A stretch of 64,000 nt of DNA from Agrypnia vestita (Eukaryota; Arthropoda; Insecta; Trichoptera; Phryganeidae). The notes beneath the pieces were generated by a model. The model did not search any database, was not told the origin of the DNA, and saw nothing but the letters and a program-made list of their open reading frames with translations. Location: the NCBI GenBank assembly GCA_016648135.1, contig JADDOH010000490.1, positions 1 to 64,000 of the forward strand. The letters run 5' to 3'. The position numbers were made by a program, and so were the translations under genes. This document shows, piece by piece, positions 21,311 to 31,244 of this stretch. Position 1 is the first letter of the stretch, and each line of letters starts with the position of its first letter.

Positions 21311-21420
21311 ATTGCTTTCCTGCTAGTTTATATTTAAATGCTTCCAGTTGTCATTGTCACTTCTTTACAAAACAGCGCATAATTTATGACGGCTGCGGTG
21401 CTTACAGTCAACTGTCAGGG

Positions 21421-22094
21421 TAGGGTTGCCAACTTTTATTAGAAGAAATAGTCTGAAATAAAGTATATCTGATTTCAAAGGAGGTAAATAAAGAGTACGG
21501 ACTTATAAAAAAGAGTATCATTTATTTCAAATTTTTGAAATGGTATTTTTTGCTACTTTTGGCAGCACATAACAATTTTTCATTGTTTTTGAAAGAATTG
21601 TACGACTCCAAACATTCTAACTCTAAGGCCCGGTTGCGCCATCAGAAGTAAGAGTAAGAGTTAAGCAAAAAGCATAGATTTTTACGAAAACGAGTGTTTT
21701 GATTGGTGGAGAATGCAAAAATCTATGCTTTTTTCTTAACTCTTACTCTTACTTCTGATGGCGCAACCGGGCCTAAGTTCATTTTTTATTGCGACAAAAT
21801 AACGTAACCTCAAAACAAATTGTGATATTGACATCACAGATTGACATTAGTGGCTGCGTTCAGAAGCGTCCGAGTGTGGCTTGGGGAGTAGGAATTCCCA
21901 ACATGGGAATACCAGCATATGAAAAGTAAATAGTTGACTTTTTTGGTTACGATATATGCGTGACTGGCACTAGTATAGTAAACGTTGTGCAAAAAAGAGT
22001 ATTTTAGCGTCCTCTATTAGTGTTATAGATTATAGAGTACGCCTACGTGATATAGAGTACAATACTCTATTTTAGAGTACGGTTGGCAACCCTT
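21421..22094. mobile_element. hAT-like non-autonomous element, 8-bp TSD
   Basis: The 674-bp element starts TAGGGTTGCCAAC and ends GTTGGCAACCCTT. Both sides carry the direct repeat TGTCAGGG (21413-21420 and 22095-22102). An 8-bp duplication and (T/C)AGGGTTGCC ends are typical of hAT. Inside are many AGAGTAC boxes at both ends and a complete second MITE. No transposase. Confidence 0.8.
21627..21773. mobile_element. MITE, GGCCCGGTTGCGCC ends, TAA target duplication
   Basis: The 147-bp element is a near-perfect foldback: GGCCCGGTTGCGCCATCAGA at left, complement at right, with GCATAGATTTTTACGAAAAC and CAAAAATCTATGC at the centre. TAA flanks both sides, as for PIF/Harbinger elements. It lies wholly inside the 21421-22094 element, so it inserted later. 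Confidence 0.85.
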
Positions 22095-22404
22095 TGTCAG
22101 GGGCACCACAGTTTTTGTTTTATTTGCGTAGTAAAGGAAAATATTTTCTTGACGAGTTGCAAGGTGTTTTTAGTGTGTCTTCTAATGGTAAACATAGTTT
22201 GAAGAGAGACAGAGCATCTGACAAACTGCAATTCAAGACAAAAAATTAATCACAGTGATAAACTATTTATAGGTAATTTATCAAGTTTCAAGCATTTACA
22301 GAAATCTAAATCTTATGCAGGAGCAAATTTCTAAAATTTGCAAAAAAGGATTTGACATCCCGGCGGCACTTTTGTTGTGGATTTTCGGACAAAAAAGGGT
22401 TGGT

Positions 22405-22925
22405 TGTTTGATCTGGAGTAAAAGTAAGAGTTAAGAAAAAATATAGATATCGCATTACCAACGGCAATATCTGTAATGGTTTATGGGAATGAGAAATTTT
22501 CAACCATGGGTGGCGGTAGTAAAAATACAATGCATATGAAATGAATATGCATATTAAACATATTTACAACTTTCAAAACTCTGATAGATGTCATAGTCTA
22601 TCATGGATGAAATTGGTGAACGTTACAGTGTGTAAAGTGATCACTTAAGCCAGCCATACAATACGTCGTAAGCCTTGGATACCCAAAAAGACTTCCACAC
22701 CTACTTTTTTATATAAAAAAGTAGCTTCGTCTCTATGAGAATTTATAATATATCTTGATTAACGGTGTCTCTCTGGGGGGATCCAGTATTGTTTTCTTGA
22801 GAATTTTTAAAAATCTCAAAAGTGTAGATTGTTGCGTCAATCAAAACACCCCTTTTCGTAAAAATCTAGCTTTTTGCTTAACTATTACTCTAACTACTGA
22901 TCAAACAACTAGCCCTGAGGCGCAC
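22405..22925. repeat. Larger MITE of the GGTTGTTTGATC type
   Basis: The left end GGTTGTTTGATCTGGAGTAA plus AAGTAAGAGTTAAG is matched at right by CTTAACTATTACTCTAACTA and GATCAAACAACTAGCCC. The interior of about 400 bp is unrelated to the small family members and contains a second inverted pair around CTACTTTTTTATATAAAAAAGTAG (22704-22727). It may be a nested insertion. Confidence 0.55.
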
Positions 22926-22929
22926 AAAG

Positions 22930-24500
22930 TGTTTTTTGAACTATCCATCCCAAATAATCTAGGTATATAGAAAACTAAATATGAGGATCTCTTGCGAATT
23001 AAAACCCGCACAAGACTGCGTGCATTTAACAAATTTGCAATTGGGTGCACGCGCTTGTTTACGCGCGTTAGACGTTATACTTCTTTGGCATACGTAAAAA
23101 ACATGTATCATGCTGTATACCTTGCGTTGAAACATAGCTTCTCAAAAGCTTGCCAATGAAACTAAAATTTCCATCAATGGATAAAAAAATATGAAATACA
23201 CGGTATTTAAATACAGTACCTACCCATATACCAAATTGCATTTTGCTTGTTTAAAAAAGAGAAAAGGAAACAATAAGTACATAATTCAATCACCGTAATA
23301 ACACATTATGAATTTGATCACAATTATATTGTTACGAGATGGTAGAATCATAAAGATTTGCGCACTATCGAAATCTCTCAAAAGGTCCATGAATGCCTGG
23401 AAGCGTTATCGTTGGAAGTATGGAGAAGCTTCTGGAAATATGGAGAAATTACTGTAGATGCGAAGAAATTAGTTGAACAGACTCGAATTTTCGAAAACCA
23501 ACAGTTATTACTTTGACGTTTCGGCGATACATAGAAACCATGAGTGACATTCGTTGCTAGCGCGTATGTTTTCCAAGAAGACAATTATAAAAGCAAGTCG
23601 AGATGAATGTTTAATAATAGAGAGAAGATATTATGAGTTATATATCGTGAAATTTCTCTGTAGACGTGGATTTGCGATCAACTCTAAAAAACAAATCAAT
23701 TACTATAAAAAAATATTTTTTATTTTTTTAACAAACAGACCGTCATTAATGACCCTAATAGATGGTCCTAGAGTGAAATAATATATGGTCCTAGAGTTAT
23801 GCATGTATTCTGGGCTACATTGAATATGTTATGTTTGAGTACTACTTTAATTTTTTTTTTAATTTTACTGTTTATTTTGTAAACAAAGATTAGATCATTA
23901 GATAGTATTGGTGACTCAGCACAGTATACGGTTCGAGGAGTCACCACTGGCCACAGGTGTGAATGAATCATGTCATGGTCAGACCTTATTCCCTTATCAA
24001 TATATCCTTTGGACATTGATAGCCGCCAAGACTGAGATAAAGTTGATTTGTTATTAAATCACTTCCGTAATGAAGTGATTTTATAATAATTCACCATTTC
24101 AATAATACGAAAATTGAGACGGTTGGCTCTGGTTGGAATGAGCCTTATTAGATACCTAGGAATTATATTTATGTACCTCTTCACTAAACCTTTAAACTTT
24201 TATTAATAAACAATTGTGTATTTAATGTTTGGTTTTGGTACCATAAGTACACTGTTGCCCCGTTCCGGAACGGACCACAACATAACCCCAAAAATATCAT
24301 TTTTAAAACTATTTAATTTAATAAATATTTATGATATTGATCTGGTATTCCTTTCAATCCTCGGAAATATCCCAAAGAGTACAACACCCAAAGAAAATAA
24401 AATGATAATGTGCAGTAAGACAGTCAGAAGTAAAAAAAATGTTTTTCTGTAGAAAATCAGGAATATTCTATAAGATACAGTTACGTCATTCTGCTTACTT
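22930..24500. other. No gene recognised
   Basis: AT-rich. A hairpin AATCACTTC/GAAGTGATT lies at 24057-24075. Open frames at 23378-24016 lack recognisable domains. Upstream exons of the lipase-NACHT-ankyrin gene could be here, but I cannot define them. Confidence 0.35.
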
Positions 24501-24502
24501 AC

Positions 24503-24661
24503 CTTCCATCGGCTGGAAACTTGTGAAGTATGATACGTCAAATTACTACTGTTTCTTGTAAAAGGATAACAACATTTATGATGTCTTGACTTGATGCTAT
24601 CCGCAACCACAGTTCCGTTTGGCAGTGAAGGACTTTGCTTAACTTCAAACCAATCATGCAT
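24503..24661 (-). CDS. Candidate first coding exon of a divergent gene
   Basis: On the minus strand an ATG at 24661 opens 53 codons (start MHDWFEVKQSPSLPNGT, end VSSRWK) that run to a consensus donor AAG|GTAAGTAAG at 24502. The donor is close to ideal and the frame is open across the exon. I recognise no domain and cannot find the next exon on the left. If real, it would be transcribed away from the lipase-NACHT-ankyrin gene. It may be a chance ORF beside a chance donor. Confidence 0.25.
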
Positions 24662-24854
24662 TTCTCAATTACTTTTATATTTCAATTGTTTTGTGAGTAA
24701 AACAATTTTCGTATTTTTTTCACTTTTATGATATTTTCACTATGACAAAACCATGAGATCTGTCTGAGCATTACTTCTAGTTGAAGCTCCACACACTTTA
24801 CTTGTAATATGGCAATAATGGTTATAATAAATGTCTTTTGTATTGTGTAATATT

Positions 24855-24865
24855 TTCCATTTCAG
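24855..24865 (+). promoter_or_regulatory. Splice acceptor before the lipase-NACHT-ankyrin ORF
   Basis: TTTTCCATTTCAG precedes CTTGGTCGC 54 bases before the ATG. The pyrimidine tract is short but the site is a plausible 3' splice site. It means the mRNA has at least one upstream exon. Confidence 0.5.
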
Positions 24866-24919
24866 CTTGGTCGCTCTCTTCCACCTCTCAGTAATGTAAC
24901 CAGCGACAACTCAAGCAAT

Positions 24920-27900
24920 ATGGATGCCGACAACAAACTGACTTATAGCTGCGAGCAATTTGGAGATATCTTAAGCGAGGATACCAAAATTACCCACCCC
25001 GGAATAGGGCTGCCTGATTGGGAACCGTATCCATGCCCATACACGTTAGCGCAGTTTGCTAATGCGGTGTATTTTGAGAATAATACGAGTTTACCCAAGG
25101 GTTGGAAGCTACTGACGTCGGCGCGTAACACAGGCATTACCAACGGCTACTTTGGTGCGGCTTATTGGTGCCCTTCTCTGCAACAGGTCGTCTTGGCACA
25201 TCGGGGTACCATTCTGAAGAACCCTGGAGCCATATACACCAATGTTATTGGAGTAGTTTTTACAAATTATTCACCTCGGATGATTTCGGCAATAACATTT
25301 GCTGAAAATGTGAAACAAGTCTTACGAGAAATTAATTATAAACGCGGTGTGCGTATACATCTTTCTATCACAGGTCACTCCCTAGGCGGCTGGCTCGCAC
25401 AAATCACCACCTTTACTCTGAAATACCTGCTAAGGGAGGGCGAGCGCTTTTGTAAGATCCAGGACCGTGACAAGTATGCCAGAGATGGCATTCACACCCA
25501 CACTGTAGTCTTCGATAGTCCAGGTTGCAGAAACATGTTAGATGAAATTGTCGATTCCTATGATTTTCGTTACAGAAAGACCGTTTCTTTGAAAACATTA
25601 GATATATCAACATATATGTCCGCACCGAATCACATAAATACTTTTGGCCTACACATAGGAGAGGTGTACCGAATTCTTACAGATGTATCAAAGTTTAGTT
25701 TACTTCAGAAACACACCCCAATGTACACAATAGCGACCCACGATATGGAGAATTTAGTGAAAGCACTTGAAAACGGAAGAGAAATAATAAAAATGTCAGA
25801 CTGGCCTCTAAGCAGCCCGCTTAATAAGGAATATAGACTATTTCACACAATGGTGAGCCACGCAACTGACTATCACCTGGAGCCTGTGGAAGATGATCAA
25901 CTGCAACTTCGTTACAAACCTGAAAGTTCAGAGAACTCCTGCAGTTTGAGAATTTTCTCCGATGTTGAGCTACAATTTCTTAATTTTTGGACTATGTTTA
26001 AAAAAGACAACATGAAGTTGAATGTGATAGAATTGTTTCTCAAATCGCGCGAGTTGGGAACAGTTCACGATTTATTGGAAGATTTTGAGATTATAAGAGA
26101 AAATCACACAATTTGCTGCAATTCTAAAGAATCCCTGCACAGGGTGATCAAACGCACCAAACAATTGGTACGGTGGTTCGAGGTTGAGCTCATGGACGCC
26201 GTGAAGCAGCAAAGTGCGGAAATTCCACGAATATTGTACGTCACAGCCAATCAAAACTACCTAAACTTCTTGCCCGAATTCCTAATGGATTTTAGAGACA
26301 CTCTCGGTCTTCAGAATTTCTTAGAGTCTAATTCAAAACGTATTTTATATATTGAGACGGAAGACAGTCAGTTCGAAATTGCACTGCTGCACAATATATT
26401 CTGCCTGTTGCAGAAAAAGTGGAAACTTGGAGAATTTAGATTGTTAGACAATTATCTGCCACGTGACAATCATACATTCTTGGATTTGAAACGAATGCTG
26501 GAGTTAGAGACCATTGTCGACTTTGAAAATTTATATAAGTCAGAATTCACCAATGATAATTTGTTGGTCATTGACTGCACATCTGTAGAAGATCTACAAA
26601 TCACAAAGAATTTTACTGAAAAAATATTTAAACATTTTAGTGAAAACATTCACAAAAAGATTATTCTTATTTTATCAAACAATCAACGTGCCTTCGATAT
26701 CGATGTGTCGGTCAAACATGTAAGCTTGTCAGATCTCACTGAAGAATCGCAAAGGAAACTCTTCGCTAGAAAGTTGCTAGCATTCAAAAATGAGAAACTG
26801 AGCTTGCAACAGTGCCTAGGACCGGATTTGGCATTTAATGATTTTCTAAAAAATATTGAAAAGAATAGTTTAATAGACAGACAAAGATTAAATAAAACAA
26901 TTACAGAGTCAAATTACTTAATAGAAATAGTGGACCCACATCTTCAGTTCATCAATTTGGATGTGCACTATTCCAAAATTGAAAAGGAAGTGAGTTTGAA
27001 AAGTATCATTAGAGTCTTTCGCAAATATTCACCCAATGTCCTGCTGGTCATCGGAGGCCTCGATCGAGAGGAGCTGACGACTGACGGGCGATGGAAGGAG
27101 CTCACAGAAGCTGAACAGTGCATGGAGCAGAGGGTCTTCACCACTGCAGGAAACGGAGAACTTATGTTTAAACAAAAGTGTCGCAAAAACCCAAATCTCA
27201 TTGTATATTGGATCGAAACAACAGCTGCACACATTTATTGTAAACAAGTTTTTGACAAAGGTTTTTATATTGGAAGACGTTTCAAACACACTGTCATTAT
27301 TGACCTCTGCAAAATTGTAGAGAGGAGAGATGTTAAGGATTTATTTGTGTTTCAAAATGTTGCAGATAAACGTCAGCTCATGCAGTTAATTCCATTATCG
27401 AGAGAACACGAAGATATATTTTTAAATGATAATAACTTCCAAACTGCAACCAGCGGCGAGCAGGCTGATGCTATTATCAAAAGCACTTTCGACAAGCCGG
27501 TACATATTTTAAAGCTCCAGGAAGATGGTAATCCGCGCCTAGTATGGCGAGCCTCCCGGGGTTCTCTGGATAACTTACGCCCATATGTGACTGCTGGTAC
27601 GAGTGAGCCGATAGATGAGCGAGAGTTGTGTAACAGAAGAAACGAGGTGGTGATAATCGTTGACGAACCCGGTATGGGTAAGTCAACAAGTCTTATGAAC
27701 ATGTCTTGGCTCATCGAGTCATCTTGGGTGATGTTTATTAATCTAAAACATTTGCAAACTGACGTTTTACCTGCCGAACTTAACATTGCCACAGTTGCTA
27801 GTTTTTTGTTGTTAAAAAATCATGCCAATGACAGTCTAGTGTGTAAAATGTTGCAGCATTGTCTCACATTTGAGAATTCAATTAGAGTGTTTTTGTTAAT

Positions 27901-30900
27901 GGACGGTTTCGATGAAATAAAAGAACAGTGTACTATTCCACAAGTGAGTGCGCGACAAGAGATTCTAAGGTTACTTAAATATTTGAAAGATGAAACAACT
28001 GCCACCATTTTGTTGACTTCTCGAGAATATCCAAGAAAATGTTTGGAAAATGAAATGTCCGTATTTGCAACCACTTTTGAAGAGATCAGTATCAGACATC
28101 AACAGGAGTTTCTTGTAAAGTTCTTGCGTTCACACTTAGAATTAGAACTAGAAGACTTTGAAGAAGAGGAAGAGAGGAAACTAGAGAGGTACGTTGAAAT
28201 GCTCTACCGGGAAGCTAAAATGGTGCTCGGTATAGATATTACCCATTTCATGGGAATACCTCTCCAAATGAGGATGTTGGCCGAAGTCTCGCTGTCCGAA
28301 GCCAAACTATTTATCAAATTGCCTGGAACTGCCCAAAAACTTTTTCAAATCACAGACGTATTTGAATTATATCAAAAATTCATTAACACAAAGTATGATA
28401 TTTATTTTGAAGACAAATCAGAAATATCCGGTTTGAACAGCGTTAATAAAAATGTGCTTTTAAAAGATAAAATAAAAAAACATCGAAGGCTTGGCTTTTC
28501 GACCATTTTTCCTGACTTTGCAAAAGAAATATTAAAGCTTAAAGCCATTGTCAATGATGACTTGATTGAATTGAATAAAATTGGGTTGATTCAATTCAGC
28601 GGCGATAGAGATCTCGATTTTGTCCACCGGACATTTGCCGAGTATTTCAGTGCAGAGTTCCTGATTGAATATCTAAGCAAATATGACGAAATGGTAGAAT
28701 TATTACTCTTTAAAGTTCTACTGCAGCCCAATTATCAAATTACGAGGATGTTCTTCAGTTATCAGATCCATTTGCATCCTTTGAAGGAGGAGACACTCCA
28801 ATTGTGTACAGAGAAGTGTCGTCAGCTTTGGAACACTAATCGTAGCCTGTTTTTCAGTCAGCAACAAAATGCATTTCATATAGCAGCCGATGAAAGAAAT
28901 GAGCAGATTTTTGACTTTCTTCTTAGAATTTTGAACACGGATATGACACGGGATGCTTTCATCTCTTTGATTTCAGCACGAGACGTGCTCGGCCGGACGC
29001 CATTGAATATTGCTGCGGCAGATATAGACAAAGACTCCTTGAGTTCTGAGAGTGATAGGATCATATTTTCTAATATTATGAAAAAAATTGTAATGAGTAT
29101 TGAGAATTTCTCGTTTGAATTTAAAGAGAAGCTTCTTTTAGCAACATTTATTAAAAGACGGGTTTACAAAGTTTTGATTAAATATTTAGAATCTTTCGAA
29201 GAAATAAAAGTTGTCCTTAAAAGAACTCAGAATATTTTAGACAAAAAATCATATTCATTCCTTAAAGCAGTCAAGGCGGATAATCTGCATGCTGTGGAGG
29301 AAATATATAAAAACATGGAAAATAATACAGAACGATACTATTTATTGCTGATGGCAAACGAGCATACAAACACTGCCTTGCACATTGCAGCATCACTTGG
29401 ACACTCTCGAATAGTTCGATTTTTGATTCATCAAAATGTTCCAATAAATGTTTTGATGACGCATAATAATGTTGGCAGAACACCTTTGCATTCTGCCGCT
29501 GCATTCGGCCATTTTGATGTAATACAACTCCTAGTAGAGTGCGAGGCAGATATTCACGATTTAGACAGGGACGATAGGAATGCTCTCTCCTTGGCAGCCT
29601 TCATGGGACATCTGTCTGTGGTAAAACTTCTGGTGCAGCATCGGGCCAACCTCAACTCTCGCGATCAAAGTGGCAGGACCGCACTTTCCTTGGCAGCCTT
29701 TAAGGACCATGTTTCAGTAGTCGAATCGCTAGTCTGCACTGGTCGGGTAGACATCAATTCGCGGGACCTGCAAGGCAGATCCGCTCTATCTTGGGCAGCC
29801 TCCGGAGGAAGTCTGTCGGTGGTGAAGTTCCTCGTCCGCACTGGAAAGGCAGATATCGACTCTCGAGACCTTCAAGGCCGGTCCCCCCTGTCACACGCTG
29901 CCTCTGGTGGTCACCTCTCTGTTGTTGAATTCCTAGTCTCCTCCGAACGGTCTAACATCGATTCTCCAGATGAGCATTCCAGGACTTCACTGTCGTGGGC
30001 AGCCTGTGAGGGACAACTTTCAGTAGTTAAGTTTCTTATCTCCACGGAGAAGGTTAACATAAACTCTCAAGACGAGCAAGGCAAATCCGCTTTGTGTTGG
30101 GCGGCCTGTAAAGGCAGGGACTCAGTAGTTGAGTTCCTAGTCACTACTGGAAAATCAGATATAAATTCTCGAGATGTTCAGGGAAGAACCCCTTTATCAT
30201 GGGCAGCTTCTGAGGGTCATATGGGGGTGGTTAAGTTCCTCATCTCCGTTGGGCGTGTGGATATTAACTCTCAGGACGAGCGAGGCAGGACTGCATTATC
30301 TCGGGCAGCCTCTGAAGGGCAAGAATCAATTGTCGAATTCCTCATCACCAAAGGGCAGGCAGACCTTAACTGTCTGGATAAATGTGGCAGAAGTGCTCTG
30401 TCATGGGCGTCCTGTCGAAGACACCTCCCTGTGTTAGAGTTGTTAATTCAGAAAACGGCTGAAATAATTTTACCAGACACTGAATGTATCTCTTTTTTGC
30501 TACGGTTAGCCTGCTGTGGAAAACTTTGGGCCCTTGATCTTCTAATGCAGCAGCAGGTTGTCGTGCCTGGAGAATGTAAAGAAGGTGATGACATTTCATG
30601 GATGTCCAGGGAAGATTTGCTCTCAGATGTCTTAGAGTTTCTACATCAGCAGAAAGAAAACGTCTCTTCATGGCATGAAAATGGCGCTAATGCAATACTA
30701 ATAGCAGCCCAAAATGGAAACTTCCCGGTTGTTGTGTTCCTAGTGTGGCAGGAGATTTTCATTGACCACCGTGACGACGATGGCAGAACCGTTTTGCGTA
30801 TGGCTAGTGAAGGGGGGCACATTCGTTTAGTAAGGTTTTTACTCGGTCGGGATAGAAAGGATTGGGCAACAAAAATGTTAAATAAATATAACGCCCATCT

Positions 30901-31189
30901 GAGATGGCACAGAGCCAATCCTAACTCGGTGGACAAGGCCGGTGTGACAATTTTGCAGAGTGCCTGCAGGAGTGGCAGGTGGGAGGTGGCACAGGAGCTG
31001 CTGGATGCTGGCGCTGATCCTAATTCAGACAATTTTCAGAACTGCAGAGCTTTGGAGTATGCCTTAGATGCTGAAATATGGCCACTGGTTGAATCCATGC
31101 TAAGAAAAGGAGCATCTACAGCGTATTTAAATGAAACACAGAAATTCAAATTACGCACACTTACCCAAACACACCAACACACGCTATAA
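24920..31189 (+). CDS. Lipase (class 3)-NACHT-ankyrin repeat protein, 2089 residues
   Basis: Residues about 30-290 are a class-3 lipase fold: the nucleophile elbow GHSLGG has Ser154, FDSPG supplies Asp199 and THDM gives a candidate His274. Residues 340-880 are unassigned. Residues about 905-1310 form a NACHT-type NTPase with P-loop DEPGMGKST (915-923) and Walker B FLLMDGFDE (991-999). Ankyrin-like segments begin near 1316 and a clear array runs from about 1484 to 1860 and again about 1920-2070, with eight strict 34-residue units. No signal peptide or membrane segment is seen, so it is probably cytosolic. The layout, effector enzyme plus STAND NTPase plus ligand-sensing repeats, is that of an NLR-type sensor; that role is inference. 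One exon covers everything. An acceptor TTTCAG ends at 24865 and the frame stays open from it to the ATG (LGRSLPPLSNVTSDNSSN), so upstream coding exons are possible. A LINE begins about 60 bases after the stop. Confidence 0.9.
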   Translation: MDADNKLTYSCEQFGDILSEDTKITHPGIGLPDWEPYPCPYTLAQFANAVYFENNTSLPKGWKLLTSARNTGITNGYFGAAYWCPSLQQVVLAHRGTILKNPGAIYTNVIGVVFTNYSPRMISAITFAENVKQVLREINYKRGVRIHLSITGHSLGGWLAQITTFTLKYLLREGERFCKIQDRDKYARDGIHTHTVVFDSPGCRNMLDEIVDSYDFRYRKTVSLKTLDISTYMSAPNHINTFGLHIGEVYRILTDVSKFSLLQKHTPMYTIATHDMENLVKALENGREIIKMSDWPLSSPLNKEYRLFHTMVSHATDYHLEPVEDDQLQLRYKPESSENSCSLRIFSDVELQFLNFWTMFKKDNMKLNVIELFLKSRELGTVHDLLEDFEIIRENHTICCNSKESLHRVIKRTKQLVRWFEVELMDAVKQQSAEIPRILYVTANQNYLNFLPEFLMDFRDTLGLQNFLESNSKRILYIETEDSQFEIALLHNIFCLLQKKWKLGEFRLLDNYLPRDNHTFLDLKRMLELETIVDFENLYKSEFTNDNLLVIDCTSVEDLQITKNFTEKIFKHFSENIHKKIILILSNNQRAFDIDVSVKHVSLSDLTEESQRKLFARKLLAFKNEKLSLQQCLGPDLAFNDFLKNIEKNSLIDRQRLNKTITESNYLIEIVDPHLQFINLDVHYSKIEKEVSLKSIIRVFRKYSPNVLLVIGGLDREELTTDGRWKELTEAEQCMEQRVFTTAGNGELMFKQKCRKNPNLIVYWIETTAAHIYCKQVFDKGFYIGRRFKHTVIIDLCKIVERRDVKDLFVFQNVADKRQLMQLIPLSREHEDIFLNDNNFQTATSGEQADAIIKSTFDKPVHILKLQEDGNPRLVWRASRGSLDNLRPYVTAGTSEPIDERELCNRRNEVVIIVDEPGMGKSTSLMNMSWLIESSWVMFINLKHLQTDVLPAELNIATVASFLLLKNHANDSLVCKMLQHCLTFENSIRVFLLMDGFDEIKEQCTIPQVSARQEILRLLKYLKDETTATILLTSREYPRKCLENEMSVFATTFEEISIRHQQEFLVKFLRSHLELELEDFEEEEERKLERYVEMLYREAKMVLGIDITHFMGIPLQMRMLAEVSLSEAKLFIKLPGTAQKLFQITDVFELYQKFINTKYDIYFEDKSEISGLNSVNKNVLLKDKIKKHRRLGFSTIFPDFAKEILKLKAIVNDDLIELNKIGLIQFSGDRDLDFVHRTFAEYFSAEFLIEYLSKYDEMVELLLFKVLLQPNYQITRMFFSYQIHLHPLKEETLQLCTEKCRQLWNTNRSLFFSQQQNAFHIAADERNEQIFDFLLRILNTDMTRDAFISLISARDVLGRTPLNIAAADIDKDSLSSESDRIIFSNIMKKIVMSIENFSFEFKEKLLLATFIKRRVYKVLIKYLESFEEIKVVLKRTQNILDKKSYSFLKAVKADNLHAVEEIYKNMENNTERYYLLLMANEHTNTALHIAASLGHSRIVRFLIHQNVPINVLMTHNNVGRTPLHSAAAFGHFDVIQLLVECEADIHDLDRDDRNALSLAAFMGHLSVVKLLVQHRANLNSRDQSGRTALSLAAFKDHVSVVESLVCTGRVDINSRDLQGRSALSWAASGGSLSVVKFLVRTGKADIDSRDLQGRSPLSHAASGGHLSVVEFLVSSERSNIDSPDEHSRTSLSWAACEGQLSVVKFLISTEKVNINSQDEQGKSALCWAACKGRDSVVEFLVTTGKSDINSRDVQGRTPLSWAASEGHMGVVKFLISVGRVDINSQDERGRTALSRAASEGQESIVEFLITKGQADLNCLDKCGRSALSWASCRRHLPVLELLIQKTAEIILPDTECISFLLRLACCGKLWALDLLMQQQVVVPGECKEGDDISWMSREDLLSDVLEFLHQQKENVSSWHENGANAILIAAQNGNFPVVVFLVWQEIFIDHRDDDGRTVLRMASEGGHIRLVRFLLGRDRKDWATKMLNKYNAHLRWHRANPNSVDKAGVTILQSACRSGRWEVAQELLDAGADPNSDNFQNCRALEYALDAEIWPLVESMLRKGASTAYLNETQKFKLRTLTQTHQHTL

Positions 31190-31244
31190 CCTCACATATG
31201 ATATATTTGTATTATGTTACTTTTGTAAATTCGTCAAAAATTTT

